Shown: positions 1 through 8,853, counted from the stretch's first letter. The stretch: 37,925 nt of DNA from an uncultured Lachnobacterium sp. (GCA_900550545.1 URSS01000027.1:1-37925); one strand, 5' to 3'. Notes: generated by a model not told the origin, from the letters alone. Made by a program: numbers and translations.

Positions 1-1214
1 CTAAATTGAGATTCAAAGCTGATGATGGAAGTCAGTTTCCAGATTGGGAGAAGAAAAAAATTAGTGATATTTTTTCTAAGGTAAAAGAAAAAAATAAAGA
101 TGGACAGAACCAAAATGTAATAACAAATTCTGCTGAATTTGGTTTAATAAATCAGCGAGATTTTTTTGATAAAGACATTGCAGTTGATGGGAAGACAGAA
201 AATTATACAGTAATTAAAATGGGTGATTTTGTTTATAATCCGAGAAAATCTAAGCAGGCACCGTATGGACCATTTAACTGCTATCACCTCGAAAAAGATG
301 GTATTGTGTCACCACTATATACATGTTTACGTCCTAAAGGTATAGCAGATAATGAATATTTGCAATGGTATTTCCAAAGCGGTAGTTGGTATAGATTTAT
401 ATATGAAAACGGTGCACAGAATGGTGCAAGACATGATAGAGTCGGTATGACAGATTCTTTAATGCAAGAAATTCCTGTACATTTGCCGCAATTAGCAGAA
501 GAAAAGCAGAAAATTGCAGAGTTCTTATCAACGATTGATACAGTAATTGAGAAACAAAAAGAAACTGTATCTGCATGGGAAGAACGTAAAAAAGGTGTGA
601 TGCAGAAGCTGTTCAGTCAGGAAGTAAGATTCAAAGCGGATGATGGAAGTGAATTTCCAGATTGGGAAGAAAAGAAAATTGGTGATATTTGTAAAACATT
701 TTCAGGTGGAACACCGAAATCAGGAGAAGCACGTTATTATGAAAATGGAACAATTTCATTTATTCGTTCAGGAGAAATTCATGATGATAAAACAGAGTTG
801 CGTATTACGAATGATGGATTGAATGAATCATCTGCGAAAATGGTAGATATTGGTGACATTTTATATGCACTTTATGGTGCTACAAGTGGTGAAGTTGATA
901 TTTCTAAAATCAAAGGTGCTATCAATCAGGCTATTTTATGTATTAGACCGTTGAATGATTTTAATAGAAAATTTATTGTTGAAATTTTGAGACACAACAA
1001 GGAAACTATTTTGCGAACATATCTTCAAGGTGGACAGGGAAATTTATCAGCTCAGATTATTCAAAGTCTGGTTTTTGATTTTCCTTGCCTTGCAGAACAG
1101 CAGAAAATTGCTGACTGTCTTTCATCAGTGGATGAAGTTATCGAGAAGCAAAAAGCAACATTATCTACGTGGAAAGAACTGAAAAAGGGTCTGTTGCAGC
1201 AGATGTTTGTATAA
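1..1214 (+). CDS. hsdS: Type I restriction-modification specificity subunit HsdS (5' end cut by window edge)
   Basis: The frame is open to the window edge, so the true start lies just upstream; about 403 residues are visible, nearly the usual full length. HsdS selects the DNA target of a type I restriction-modification complex (HsdR, HsdM, HsdS). Two half-repeats are visible, each with a target-recognition domain followed by a helical spacer. Each half opens with almost the same peptide (RFKADDGSQFPDWEKKKI and RFKADDGSEFPDWEEKKI). The halves end in matching helices (IEKQKETVSAWEERKKG and IEKQKATLSTWKELKKG). The first recognition domain lies at about residues 20-170 and the second at about 225-365. 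The second begins with the typical TFSGGTPKSG motif. No hsdM or hsdR is in the window; they may lie upstream. Family assignment is secure. The recognised sequence cannot be read from this. Confidence 0.93.
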   Translation, partial: KLRFKADDGSQFPDWEKKKISDIFSKVKEKNKDGQNQNVITNSAEFGLINQRDFFDKDIAVDGKTENYTVIKMGDFVYNPRKSKQAPYGPFNCYHLEKDGIVSPLYTCLRPKGIADNEYLQWYFQSGSWYRFIYENGAQNGARHDRVGMTDSLMQEIPVHLPQLAEEKQKIAEFLSTIDTVIEKQKETVSAWEERKKGVMQKLFSQEVRFKADDGSEFPDWEEKKIGDICKTFSGGTPKSGEARYYENGTISFIRSGEIHDDKTELRITNDGLNESSAKMVDIGDILYALYGATSGEVDISKIKGAINQAILCIRPLNDFNRKFIVEILRHNKETILRTYLQGGQGNLSAQIIQSLVFDFPCLAEQQKIADCLSSVDEVIEKQKATLSTWKELKKGLLQQMFV

Positions 1215-1240
1215 AAACAACTGAATAAGAATCAATAGTG

Positions 1241-1280
1241 AACAGGTAATGTACAAAGTTCTGTATGTTGCCTGTTTTAA
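1241..1280 (+). terminator. Rho-independent terminator after hsdS
   Basis: The arms AACAGGTAATGTACA and TGTATGTTGCCTGTT pair with several G-U pairs around a short loop. They are followed by a T-rich stretch (TTTTAAATTTT). The hairpin sits about 25 bp after the hsdS stop codon and would end that transcript. Confidence 0.7.
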
Positions 1281-1690
1281 ATTTTATATCATGAGAATGG
1301 AAATAAAATAAATTGTAGTGCAATTCTAATTTGGAATTGGGAGGAGAAAGAAGATATAATACATACCTTTATGGGTGAACAAAAGATATTTTATTGTTGT
1401 AAAATATTCGATTGGAAATTCTAGTTTAGATTACTGAGAATATAGAAAGACATGTGGCTCTACGGGGATGTTGAGAACAGGAAGTGCATTCGATGAATGT
1501 GGAATTCGACTGGCATTTGCGTAAATACATCTGTATAGATTGTAAAGAAAGAAGGCATTTTCGGTGAAAAAGAAGTGTATGTTTTAGAGTAAAAGTTTAT
1601 AAAGTCCTATGTAGAATTTTATGGAAATTTTAAGGTAACCTTAATAGTAATATCACACAACAAGTGGTATACTTTTTCAAAAATAGATGG
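1281..1690. other. Intergenic stretch without a recognisable gene
   Basis: About 410 bp with no credible reading frame. It holds a small hairpin (CAATTC/GAATTG near 1325-1340) and an 11-bp perfect palindrome, AAGGTAACCTT, near 1632-1642. The palindrome lies upstream of the permease gene and could be an operator. A TATACT at about 1668 may be a -10 element, but no convincing -35 partner was found. No known riboswitch class was recognised. Confidence 0.4.
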
Positions 1691-1703
1691 AAGGACAAAG
1701 AGA

Positions 1704-2837
1704 ATGAAACAAAGCACAAAATACCTGAAAATACTTTGCAACCTGATAGCGGCTATTTTGATTCTTGTGTTCGTGATCTGCATTGTGCCGCGTCTGATCA
1801 GCTACTTTATGCCGTTTGTGGTTGGCTTTTTACTGGCATTGATTGCAAATCCGGTCGTGAAATTTTTGGAAAAGAAAATAAAAATCAAGCGTAAATATGG
1901 AACTGTCATTATGATTGTGGGTGTTATTGCGGTGATCGTACTGATCTGTTATGGAAGCATTTCGCTTCTGGCAACCGGTTTGCGAGGATTTATGGATTAT
2001 CTTCCGACCATGTATTCCAACGCGGGAACAGAACTTACGGAGGCTGGCACACAGTTGCAGAGCATTCTTGATAAAATTCCGTTTATCAAGGGCTTTGATG
2101 TTGACAGCCTTGGAAATTCACTGCATAATATTGTACAAGAATTTCTATCAGGTTCCGGTGGAAACAGTGTTTCCGTTATCGGCGATGTGGCAAAAAGCAT
2201 ACCGGATATCTTAGTCGGTGTCATTGTTGGATTGCTTGCCACATACTTTTTTATTGCGGATAACGAGAAGCTTCTGCATTTGGCAAGCAGCCATGTGTCA
2301 GACGAATTTCGTGAAAAAACAACGCATGTATATCGTCAGCTCGTACAGGTAGTCGGCGGATATTTCAAGGCACAGTTTAAGATCATGGGTGTGATCTATG
2401 TGATCATTTTCATTGGTCTTTTGATTTTGCGCGTGCGTTATGCGTGGCTGATTGCATTTGGAATCGCTTTTTTAGACATGCTTCCGGTATTTGGAACCGG
2501 TACGGTATTGTGCCCGTGGGCAGTGGTCAAGTTCTTTTCCGGAAATTATATGATTGCCATTGGCATGCTGATTCTGTATGTGATTTCACTTGTTGTACAC
2601 CAGCTCGTACAGCCGAAACTGATAGGAGATTCTGTTGGAATGGATCCGTTTGCAACACTTTTCTTTATGTATATCGGCTATCAATGTGCGGGAGTACTTG
2701 GAATGATTATTGCGATTCCAATCGGCATGATTCTGATCAACTTGTACAAAGCCGGAGCATTTGACACGTATACATGGTGTATCAAAGAAGTGGTGCATGA
2801 CTTTAATTCCTTCCGCAGAATCGATAAAAATAGATAG
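1704..2837 (+). CDS. AI-2E family (UPF0118/DUF20) membrane permease
   Basis: A 377-residue polytopic membrane protein. Two hydrophobic segments at about residues 13-45 and one near 65-85 are followed by a polar stretch. More membrane segments follow at about 165-185, 225-260, 265-300 and 310-345. This is the AI-2E transporter/PerM layout, including the late hydrophobic segment with LDMLPVFGTG and the conserved HQLVQPKLIGDSVGMDPFATL. Family members are proposed to export autoinducer-2 or to act as ion antiporters, so the substrate is not predictable. An AGGA-type ribosome site precedes the ATG. The gene is 13 bp upstream of tcdA, so the two are probably co-transcribed. Confidence 0.88.
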   Translation: MKQSTKYLKILCNLIAAILILVFVICIVPRLISYFMPFVVGFLLALIANPVVKFLEKKIKIKRKYGTVIMIVGVIAVIVLICYGSISLLATGLRGFMDYLPTMYSNAGTELTEAGTQLQSILDKIPFIKGFDVDSLGNSLHNIVQEFLSGSGGNSVSVIGDVAKSIPDILVGVIVGLLATYFFIADNEKLLHLASSHVSDEFREKTTHVYRQLVQVVGGYFKAQFKIMGVIYVIIFIGLLILRVRYAWLIAFGIAFLDMLPVFGTGTVLCPWAVVKFFSGNYMIAIGMLILYVISLVVHQLVQPKLIGDSVGMDPFATLFFMYIGYQCAGVLGMIIAIPIGMILINLYKAGAFDTYTWCIKEVVHDFNSFRRIDKNR

Positions 2838-2850
2838 AAGGAAATAAGAA

Positions 2851-3609
2851 ATGTTAACACAGTTTTCAAGAACAGAATTATTGCTTGGCAAGGAAGCCAT
2901 GGAGAAGCTAAAGAATTCCCGTGTCGCTGTATTTGGCATCGGCGGTGTGGGCGGTTATGTATGCGAGGCACTTGTGCGAAGCGGTGTCGGAGCATTTGAT
3001 CTGATCGATGATGACAAGGTCTGTCTGACCAATCTGAACCGTCAGATTATTGCTACGAGAAAGACCGTCGGCAAATACAAGACGGATGTGATGAAGGAGC
3101 GGATTTTAGATATCAATCCGGATGCAGATGTCCGTATTCATCAGTGCTTTTTTCTCCCGGAGAATGCAGATGATTTTCCATTTGAGGAATATGATTATAT
3201 TGTAGATGCGGTAGACACCGTGACGGCAAAGATTGCGCTGGTCATGAAAGCCAAAGAACTGAACGTGCCGATCATCAGCAGCATGGGAGCCGGCAACAAA
3301 CTGGATGGAAGCCAGTTTAAGGTGGCAGACATTTATAAGACAAAGGTCTGTCCACTGGCAAAAGTAATGCGCAGGGAATTAAAAAAGCGTGGTGTTCGAA
3401 AACTGAAGGTCGTATATTCCGAAGAAGTTCCGACACGTCCGATAGAAGATATGTCGATCAGCTGCCGGACACATTGTATCTGTCCGCCGGGGGCAGCACA
3501 TAAATGCACGGAGCGCAGGGATATTCCGGGCAGCGTGGCATTTGTGCCATCCGTAGCAGGACTGATCATTGCAGGAGAAGTTGTAAAAGACTTATGTAAG
3601 AAATCATAG
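2851..3609 (+). CDS. tcdA: tRNA threonylcarbamoyladenosine dehydratase (ThiF/E1-like)
   Basis: A 252-residue member of the ThiF/MoeB/E1 superfamily. The N-terminal nucleotide-binding loop GIGGVGGYVCEALVRSGVG (about residues 29-47) is followed by DLIDDDKVCLTNLNRQI, the ATP/Mg motif of E1-like enzymes. TcdA cyclises t6A37 of tRNA to ct6A in the cytoplasm using ATP, with sulfur-relay partners in some bacteria. The TRPIEDMS segment and the absence of extra domains fit TcdA better than MoeB or ThiF. A MoeB-like role is worth considering because of the molybdopterin genes downstream, but those are 5 kb away. The 3' end overlaps the convergent MATE gene by 6 bp. Confidence 0.85.
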   Translation: MLTQFSRTELLLGKEAMEKLKNSRVAVFGIGGVGGYVCEALVRSGVGAFDLIDDDKVCLTNLNRQIIATRKTVGKYKTDVMKERILDINPDADVRIHQCFFLPENADDFPFEEYDYIVDAVDTVTAKIALVMKAKELNVPIISSMGAGNKLDGSQFKVADIYKTKVCPLAKVMRRELKKRGVRKLKVVYSEEVPTRPIEDMSISCRTHCICPPGAAHKCTERRDIPGSVAFVPSVAGLIIAGEVVKDLCKKS

Positions 3610-4920
3610 GAATCCTTTGGATTTCCATTTTCCGCTTTTCCAGCGGAGGTACATACAGACGGCACGGACACATTCATCACTTGCCATACCGATATAGGCG
3701 CCGACCACCAGCAGGCCGAGATGAATTCCAAAGAAATACGTGCCTCCTACCATACAAAGATACATAAAGATTGCACCAATGATCGTAGGGAAGATCGCGT
3801 CCCCACTCGTTTTTAACGCCTGACCGTAAACGAGATTTGTGACACGTCCGATTTCGAGTGCGATATCGATGGCGAGCAGTTTACCGACCAGTGAGATCAT
3901 GGCAGGATCGTCGGTAAAAATATGCATAAGTGTTCCGCTTGCCAGGGTAAAAATCGTTTCAAGAATAGTTGCTGTTATCACTCCGATGATAGCAGCTTTT
4001 TTTGTGCCTTTGTCACAGGCTTCGTATTCTTTGGCGCCGATCCGCCAGCCGGTCATGATGGCGTTGGCCTGCGCCAGTGCGGCACCTACGCAGTAGGAGA
4101 AATTCGTAATCTGTGCAGCGTAGGAGCGGGCGGTGACATTGACGCCGTCTGCGTCCATCTGATTGAGAAAACGAATGGTCAGTGTCATAGCGATATTGTA
4201 CAATGCAGTCTCACATGCGGAAGGAAGTCCGACACGGACAATTTGACGCAGGACAAGGCTGTTTTTCTGGCGCTCCGGGCTTTGCTTTGCATGCACCAGA
4301 AAATGGGAAAGGCATATGACAATCACAAGATTCATAATGCGTGAAATTACCGTGGCAGCAGCCACTCCGGCAACGCCCCAGTCCATGACAAAAAGAAAGA
4401 CCGCGTTGAGAATAAAGTTCAGCACATTGGCGCAGAGCGTTGCTATCAGAGGCTCTTTGGAATGACCAAACGCACGCAGATAACTTGAAAAAATAGGAAT
4501 CAGTGCATTGAGGATACAGGAACCGCCTACAATTTTTAAATACGTTCCGGCATAGTCCAGCAGTTTCGGGGCGACACCCACAAGCGTAAGCACAGAACCG
4601 GAATAGAAAAGCAGTAATCCGGATAAGACAATTCCGATGATCGCATTAAAAAGCAGACCGAGCTGTCTTGCCTGGTAAGCGATACCGGGCTGGTTGGCAC
4701 CGATGTACTGTGTCATGACGGCAATCATGCCCGAGGATACAATGTTGAACATGATAATGAAAATGCCAATATAAGTATTCGCGGTACCTACCGCACCGAC
4801 GGCACTGTCACCGACCGAGGACAGCATGAGCGTGTCGATCATACCGGCGAGCATGTAGCACAGGGTTTCTAATGCAATCGGGATAAAAAGTTGTGTGAGG
4901 TTTTTACGTGGATTGTCCAT
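3604..4920 (-). CDS. MATE family multidrug/cation efflux protein
   Basis: A 438-residue, 12-helix membrane exporter. The N-terminal IALETLCYMLAGMIDTLMLS is typical of MATE proteins that use a Na+ or H+ gradient. The start at 4920 is preferred because an AAGGAAG site lies about 10 bases upstream and the protein then begins close to helix 1. An upstream in-frame ATG at 4977 with an AAAGG site is possible and would add 19 basic residues. The gene is divergent from the AraC regulator, which could control it. It converges on tcdA with overlapping stop codons and no terminator between. The substrate is unknown. Confidence 0.9.
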   Translation of the reverse strand: MDNPRKNLTQLFIPIALETLCYMLAGMIDTLMLSSVGDSAVGAVGTANTYIGIFIIMFNIVSSGMIAVMTQYIGANQPGIAYQARQLGLLFNAIIGIVLSGLLLFYSGSVLTLVGVAPKLLDYAGTYLKIVGGSCILNALIPIFSSYLRAFGHSKEPLIATLCANVLNFILNAVFLFVMDWGVAGVAAATVISRIMNLVIVICLSHFLVHAKQSPERQKNSLVLRQIVRVGLPSACETALYNIAMTLTIRFLNQMDADGVNVTARSYAAQITNFSYCVGAALAQANAIMTGWRIGAKEYEACDKGTKKAAIIGVITATILETIFTLASGTLMHIFTDDPAMISLVGKLLAIDIALEIGRVTNLVYGQALKTSGDAIFPTIIGAIFMYLCMVGGTYFFGIHLGLLVVGAYIGMASDECVRAVCMYLRWKSGKWKSKGFL

Positions 4921-5021
4921 AAGTGTATTCTTCCTTCTTGTAATGCGTTCTGAATAGTTTTTCTTTTTCTTACACATTACAACCTTTATACAAGAAAATC
5001 TTGCGCTATATCATCTGAAAA

Positions 5022-5050
5022 TTGCACTATTTCTATATATTGGGTATAAT
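5022..5050 (+). promoter_or_regulatory. Sigma-70-type promoter for the AraC-family gene
   Basis: The -35 TTGCAC and -10 TATAAT are separated by exactly 17 bp. The -10 lies about 30 bp upstream of the AAGGAGG ribosome site and ATG at 5083. Confidence 0.75.
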
Positions 5051-5082
5051 GATTAAAGGGAGAGTTAGGTAAGGAGGAAACT

Positions 5083-5964
5083 ATGATTACAGAATTAAAA
5101 GAAGATGTGACGCACGGAACAAAACAATATCCTTATGATCAATATTATTTGCGGGATATTCCACACGCTTTTCAGATCCCGGTACACTGGCACGAAGAGA
5201 TGGAGATTATTTACATAAAAGAAGGCACGCTTCATGTGCGCATTGAAGGTAGGGATTATGAGGGCAAGAAGAATGATATGTTTTTTGTAAATCCCAGAGA
5301 ACTGCATCTGATGGGAAGCCAGGATACCGGAGTGCGGTATTACACATTGCTGTTTCCACTGTTGTTTCTTTCTTTTCAGTCAATGGATGACTTGGAGCGT
5401 AATCTGTTTCTGCCACTGCGTCAGGGGCAGCTGCTTTTTCCGGCAAAGGGAAGTGACTGTAAATGTGAGCAGGAGATAAGAAGGTTGCTGGATGAAGTCA
5501 TCGCGGTCAATGATAAAAGGAAAAAGCGCAGCCAGACAGAGGAAATGCAAAGACAGATACAGACGCGCATACTGCTCCTTGAGATGGTGCAGCGTATTGC
5601 AAAAGAAGATGGATTTCTGCTGCCGGAGCAGGGTAGTAACACTAACATGCAGCGTGAGATGTTAGATTATATTCAGAACCATTACACAGAGAAACTGACG
5701 CTTGAGGATTTAGCGGAAGAGTTTCATTTGTCACCCAAGTATATTTCGCGCTATTTCAAGCAACATTTTTCGCTGGCTTTTTCCAGTTATGTTATGCATT
5801 TGCGGTTGAGCTGTGCAAAAAATCTGTTGGAAACGACAGAAAATTCAGTGACAGAGATTGCGCTTTTATCAGGCTTTCCCAATGTCAGTCATTTTATCCG
5901 CAGTTTCCGGCAGGCATATGAGATTTCGCCATTGCAGTATCGGAAGAAAAAAGCGGATGTATGA
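5083..5964 (+). CDS. AraC-family transcriptional regulator with N-terminal cupin domain
   Basis: A 293-residue regulator. An N-terminal cupin ligand-sensing region (about residues 25-100) contains HWHEEMEIIYIKEGTL and NPRELHLM. The C-terminal double helix-turn-helix (about 190-290) contains LAEEFHLSPKYISRYFKQ and ends with the family signature SHFIRSFRQAYEISPLQYR. Such proteins usually sense sugars or other small molecules and activate nearby genes. The divergent MATE exporter is the most likely neighbour target, by inference only. A strong AAGGAGG site supports the start. The ligand is unknown. Confidence 0.9.
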   Translation: MITELKEDVTHGTKQYPYDQYYLRDIPHAFQIPVHWHEEMEIIYIKEGTLHVRIEGRDYEGKKNDMFFVNPRELHLMGSQDTGVRYYTLLFPLLFLSFQSMDDLERNLFLPLRQGQLLFPAKGSDCKCEQEIRRLLDEVIAVNDKRKKRSQTEEMQRQIQTRILLLEMVQRIAKEDGFLLPEQGSNTNMQREMLDYIQNHYTEKLTLEDLAEEFHLSPKYISRYFKQHFSLAFSSYVMHLRLSCAKNLLETTENSVTEIALLSGFPNVSHFIRSFRQAYEISPLQYRKKKADV

Positions 5965-6013
5965 GAAATATGAGAAATTATACCGTAAGACACTAGTCCT
6001 AAGGTCTGAGATT

Positions 6014-6022
6014 TGGTATAAT
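6014..6022 (+). promoter_or_regulatory. Extended -10 promoter for the AAA+ ATPase gene
   Basis: TGGTATAAT (TGn plus a consensus -10) lies 45 bp upstream of the ATG at 6067, with no clear -35. An extended -10 can act without a -35. AAAGGAG precedes the start codon. Confidence 0.55.
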
Positions 6023-6066
6023 AAAGCCGATAAACAGATTTCAATCCACAAAGGAGTAAAAATAAA

Positions 6067-7551
6067 ATGCCAGTATTTGATTTCAGCAATACACCAGACG
6101 AAAAGAAAGATGCCGTATGCACCTACGAGACATTCCATTCCAATGAATCCGTGCCGAGTGCGGAGCATCCGATCATGGTTTTGGATAATACAAAGAAACA
6201 GTGGAAGCACCATTCGAGTGGTGTATTTACCAATCCAATCAAACGCACTTCATTCGCATTTGATGAGGAAGAAGGAACCATCAGTGCGGATATTATCCGC
6301 ATCGATGCACGTTTTACCAGTCTGCTGCGCTGGCTGGGAGAAAACCATATCAATGTACGCTTATCCGGAGAAAACAGAGAGGATGGATATGCCGTATATA
6401 AGATTCGTGAGATCGCGTTTGGTGGCGGAACCAAATTGTCGGCAGAGGACGGTTTCCTGCAGTTTATGATTGAGCGTCTTCTTGCAAGCAGTGCGCCGAC
6501 AGAGGAAATCGATGAGGATGAGCAGGAAGAGGAAGGCGATGATATGAAGCTTACCAGCTTACAGAGTATCACGGACTTCATGACCTGTGCGGGAAGAACA
6601 CTTCCGGATAATATTCGTCTCTGGGCGAGAAGAAACCTGGCAGTGGCACGTTCAAACGAGGTATCACCGGAGGAGCGCAGACATGCACAGAGAGCGCTCT
6701 CAATCATGATGAACATCCAGTGGAAGAGCAACTATTTTGAAGCAATCGATCCGCAGGAGGCACGCCGCATTCTCGATGAGGAACTTTATGGAATGGAGCG
6801 TGTAAAACAGAGAATTATCGAGACAATCATTCAGATCAATCGTACCCACACATTACCGGCCTATGGACTGCTTCTTGTCGGACCGGCCGGAACCGGTAAA
6901 TCACAGATCGCTTATGCGGTTGCACGTATTTTAAAGCTGCCGTGGACAACGCTCGATATGAGTTCCATCAATGATCCGGAGCAGCTGACCGGAAGCTCCC
7001 GTGTATATGCCAATGCAAAACCGGGTATTATTATGGATGCATTTTCGATGGCGGGCGAATCCAGTCTTGTTTTTATTATCAACGAGCTGGACAAGGCGGC
7101 ATCCGGAAAAGGAAATGGAAATCCGGCAGATGTATTGCTGACACTTTTGGACAATCTTGGATTTACAGATAACTATATGGAATGTATGATTCCTACCGTG
7201 GGAGTATATCCGATCGCTACAGCCAACGACAAGGAGAACATCAGCGCACCGTTGATGTCACGTTTTGCAGTAATTGATATTCCGGATTATACTTCTGAAG
7301 AAAAGAAAGTGATCTTCTCCAAGTTTGCATTGCCGAAAGTATTAAAGCGCATGAGTCTTCGTGAGGAGGAATGCATCATTACTCCGGAGGCACTGGATGC
7401 AGTCATTGAAAAATATAAAAATACATCGGGTATCCGTGATTTGGAGCAGGCGGCAGAGCATATTGCAGCCAACGCGTTGTATCAGATTGAAGCAGATCAT
7501 GTAACCTCTGTTACATTTGATGCCAAGATGGTACGAAACCTGTTAGGATAA
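6067..7551 (+). CDS. Lon-like AAA+ ATPase without protease domain
   Basis: A 494-residue protein. The N-terminal ~140 residues are unassigned, followed by an acidic linker (EEIDEDEQEEEGDD, about 146-159) and a Lon-type AAA+ module. Walker A is GPAGTGKS (272-279), the Walker B region is LVFIINELDKA (334-344), R399 is a possible arginine finger, and sensor 2 is SGIRDLEQ (454-461), as in Lon. The family normally has Asp-Glu in Walker B; here the pair is Asn339-Glu340. There is no Ser-Lys S16 protease domain, so it is probably a remodelling ATPase or chaperone. Its partner is unknown. It is monocistronic, with a promoter before it and a terminator after it. It precedes the selenium operon but need not belong to it. 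Confidence 0.8.
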   Translation: MPVFDFSNTPDEKKDAVCTYETFHSNESVPSAEHPIMVLDNTKKQWKHHSSGVFTNPIKRTSFAFDEEEGTISADIIRIDARFTSLLRWLGENHINVRLSGENREDGYAVYKIREIAFGGGTKLSAEDGFLQFMIERLLASSAPTEEIDEDEQEEEGDDMKLTSLQSITDFMTCAGRTLPDNIRLWARRNLAVARSNEVSPEERRHAQRALSIMMNIQWKSNYFEAIDPQEARRILDEELYGMERVKQRIIETIIQINRTHTLPAYGLLLVGPAGTGKSQIAYAVARILKLPWTTLDMSSINDPEQLTGSSRVYANAKPGIIMDAFSMAGESSLVFIINELDKAASGKGNGNPADVLLTLLDNLGFTDNYMECMIPTVGVYPIATANDKENISAPLMSRFAVIDIPDYTSEEKKVIFSKFALPKVLKRMSLREEECIITPEALDAVIEKYKNTSGIRDLEQAAEHIAANALYQIEADHVTSVTFDAKMVRNLLG

Positions 7552-7556
7552 AGAAC

Positions 7557-7594
7557 AAAAGCCTGTCGCGAAGGAGATCGCAGATGGGCTTTTC
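7557..7594 (+). terminator. Rho-independent terminator after the AAA+ gene
   Basis: AAAAGCC and GGGCTTTT form the outer stem, with CGCGA/TCGC inside, and T's follow at once. It lies only 16 bp before yqeC. The selenium operon therefore depends either on read-through or on a promoter overlapping this hairpin, and no such promoter is obvious. Confidence 0.75.
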
Positions 7595-7609
7595 TTATCG
7601 GAGAGGAAT

Positions 7610-8377
7610 ATGAAACCACAGATTTTCACCTTGCATAATCAGATATTAGAAGCCACTTTGCCGGAAGCGGCATTTCCGTTTCTTGTGGACGGAAAAAAGC
7701 ATACAATTGCGCTTGTCGGTGGTGGCGGAAAGACAACGCTTATGTATTTCTTTGGAGACACTTATGAAAAACATAATGTTCCAACGCTGATTACGACGAC
7801 CACGCATATACGGATGCCGGAAGATGGAAGTTATGTGACAACGATGGCAGTGGCATGCAGGCGGTGGGAGGCACAACGCTATGCGGTAGTGGGAATGCCG
7901 GATCAGGCAGGAAAACTGAAAGCGTTGCCGGAAACAGAATTGCATGCGTATCAAAAGCGTGCGAAACAGATACTGGTCGAAGCAGACGGTGCAAAAATGC
8001 GTCCCTGTAAAGTACCGGCAGAGCACGAACCGGTCATTCCAAAGGAATGCGACATTGTAATCGCTGTCGCGGGGCTGGATGTCCTCGGAGAGACGATAGA
8101 AGCCGGATGTTTTCGCAGCAGGCAGGTCGCCGCTTTTTTGCAGAAACCGTTACTACATCGCATCGAGGAAGCGGATCTTGTGCAGATTCTTTTATCGGAA
8201 CAGGGGGCGAGAAAATCTGTGGGAAAACGGGAATATTATGTGGTGCTGAACAAATGTGATACACAGGAGCGAATGCACAGTGCACAAAAAATTGCAGTCG
8301 CTTTGCAGCAGGCAGGCGTGCAGCATATAGCAGTTACTAAATTAAAAGACACAGATAACGAGGAAAACAATGGGTGA
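7610..8377 (+). CDS. yqeC: Selenium-dependent hydroxylase accessory protein YqeC
   Basis: A 255-residue protein with an N-terminal P-loop-like segment, IALVGGGGKTTLMY (about residues 33-46), followed by TLITTTTHI and, later, QILVEADGAKMRPCK. These features match YqeC, a putative nucleotide-binding protein found with orphan SelD and YqeB in genomes that make selenium-dependent molybdenum hydroxylases. The exact reaction is not established; a role in loading selenium onto the molybdenum cofactor is inferred. GAGAGGA precedes the ATG. It is the first gene of an eight-gene operon and overlaps moaC by 8 bp. Confidence 0.85.
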   Translation: MKPQIFTLHNQILEATLPEAAFPFLVDGKKHTIALVGGGGKTTLMYFFGDTYEKHNVPTLITTTTHIRMPEDGSYVTTMAVACRRWEAQRYAVVGMPDQAGKLKALPETELHAYQKRAKQILVEADGAKMRPCKVPAEHEPVIPKECDIVIAVAGLDVLGETIEAGCFRSRQVAAFLQKPLLHRIEEADLVQILLSEQGARKSVGKREYYVVLNKCDTQERMHSAQKIAVALQQAGVQHIAVTKLKDTDNEENNG

Positions 8378-8852
8378 TTTTACACATTTTGATGAACAGG
8401 GAAATGCCGTGATGGTGGATGTACACGCGAAGGATGATACGTATCGCGTGGCTGTTGCCACCGGAAAAATAAAAGTCAGTCAGGAAGTGTATGCGGCAAT
8501 CACAAACCATACAGCCAAAAAGGGAGATGTCCTTGGTGTGGCGCGGATTGCCGGAATTATGGCGGCAAAAAAGAATGCCGAACTGATTCCGCTCTGTCAT
8601 ATTATTCCGTTGACCAATTGCGAGATCACATATGAAATGTCAAAAGAAGAATCCGCAGTGATCGCTTTTTGCAAGACATCCTGCGTGGGAAAGACCGGCG
8701 TGGAAATGGAGGCACTCACGGGGGTAAGTGTTGCGCTTCTTACCATTTACGACATGTGCAAGGCGATGGACCGGGGAATGGAAATCAGTGATATTCACCT
8801 GGTAGAGAAATCCGGTGGAAAAAGCGGACATTATATCAGACAGGAGAAATAA
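8370..8852 (+). CDS. moaC: Cyclic pyranopterin monophosphate synthase MoaC
   Basis: A 160-residue protein of normal family length. MoaC converts 3',8-cyclo-7,8-dihydro-GTP, made by MoaA, to cyclic pyranopterin monophosphate in step one of molybdopterin synthesis. Visible motifs are AELIPLCHIIPL (70-81), GKTGVEMEALTGVSVA (107-122) and YDMCKAMDR (127-135). Lys51, Asp128 and Lys131, catalytic in the E. coli enzyme, sit at the same numbers here. It overlaps yqeC by 8 bp and is one base from the next gene, so translation is probably coupled. Its partner moaA is in the downstream operon. Confidence 0.95.
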   Translation: MGDFTHFDEQGNAVMVDVHAKDDTYRVAVATGKIKVSQEVYAAITNHTAKKGDVLGVARIAGIMAAKKNAELIPLCHIIPLTNCEITYEMSKEESAVIAFCKTSCVGKTGVEMEALTGVSVALLTIYDMCKAMDRGMEISDIHLVEKSGGKSGHYIRQEK

Positions 8853-8853
8853 G

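Noticed and set aside
1441..1560. Riboswitch-like sequence between hsdS and the AI-2E permease
   Set aside because: Short stems such as GCATTC/GAATGT exist, but no known aptamer core could be matched.
3333..3731. Long antisense open frames over tcdA, the MATE genes, yqeC, selD and xdhC
   Set aside because: They overlap well-supported genes in other frames, lack ribosome sites and show no protein motifs.
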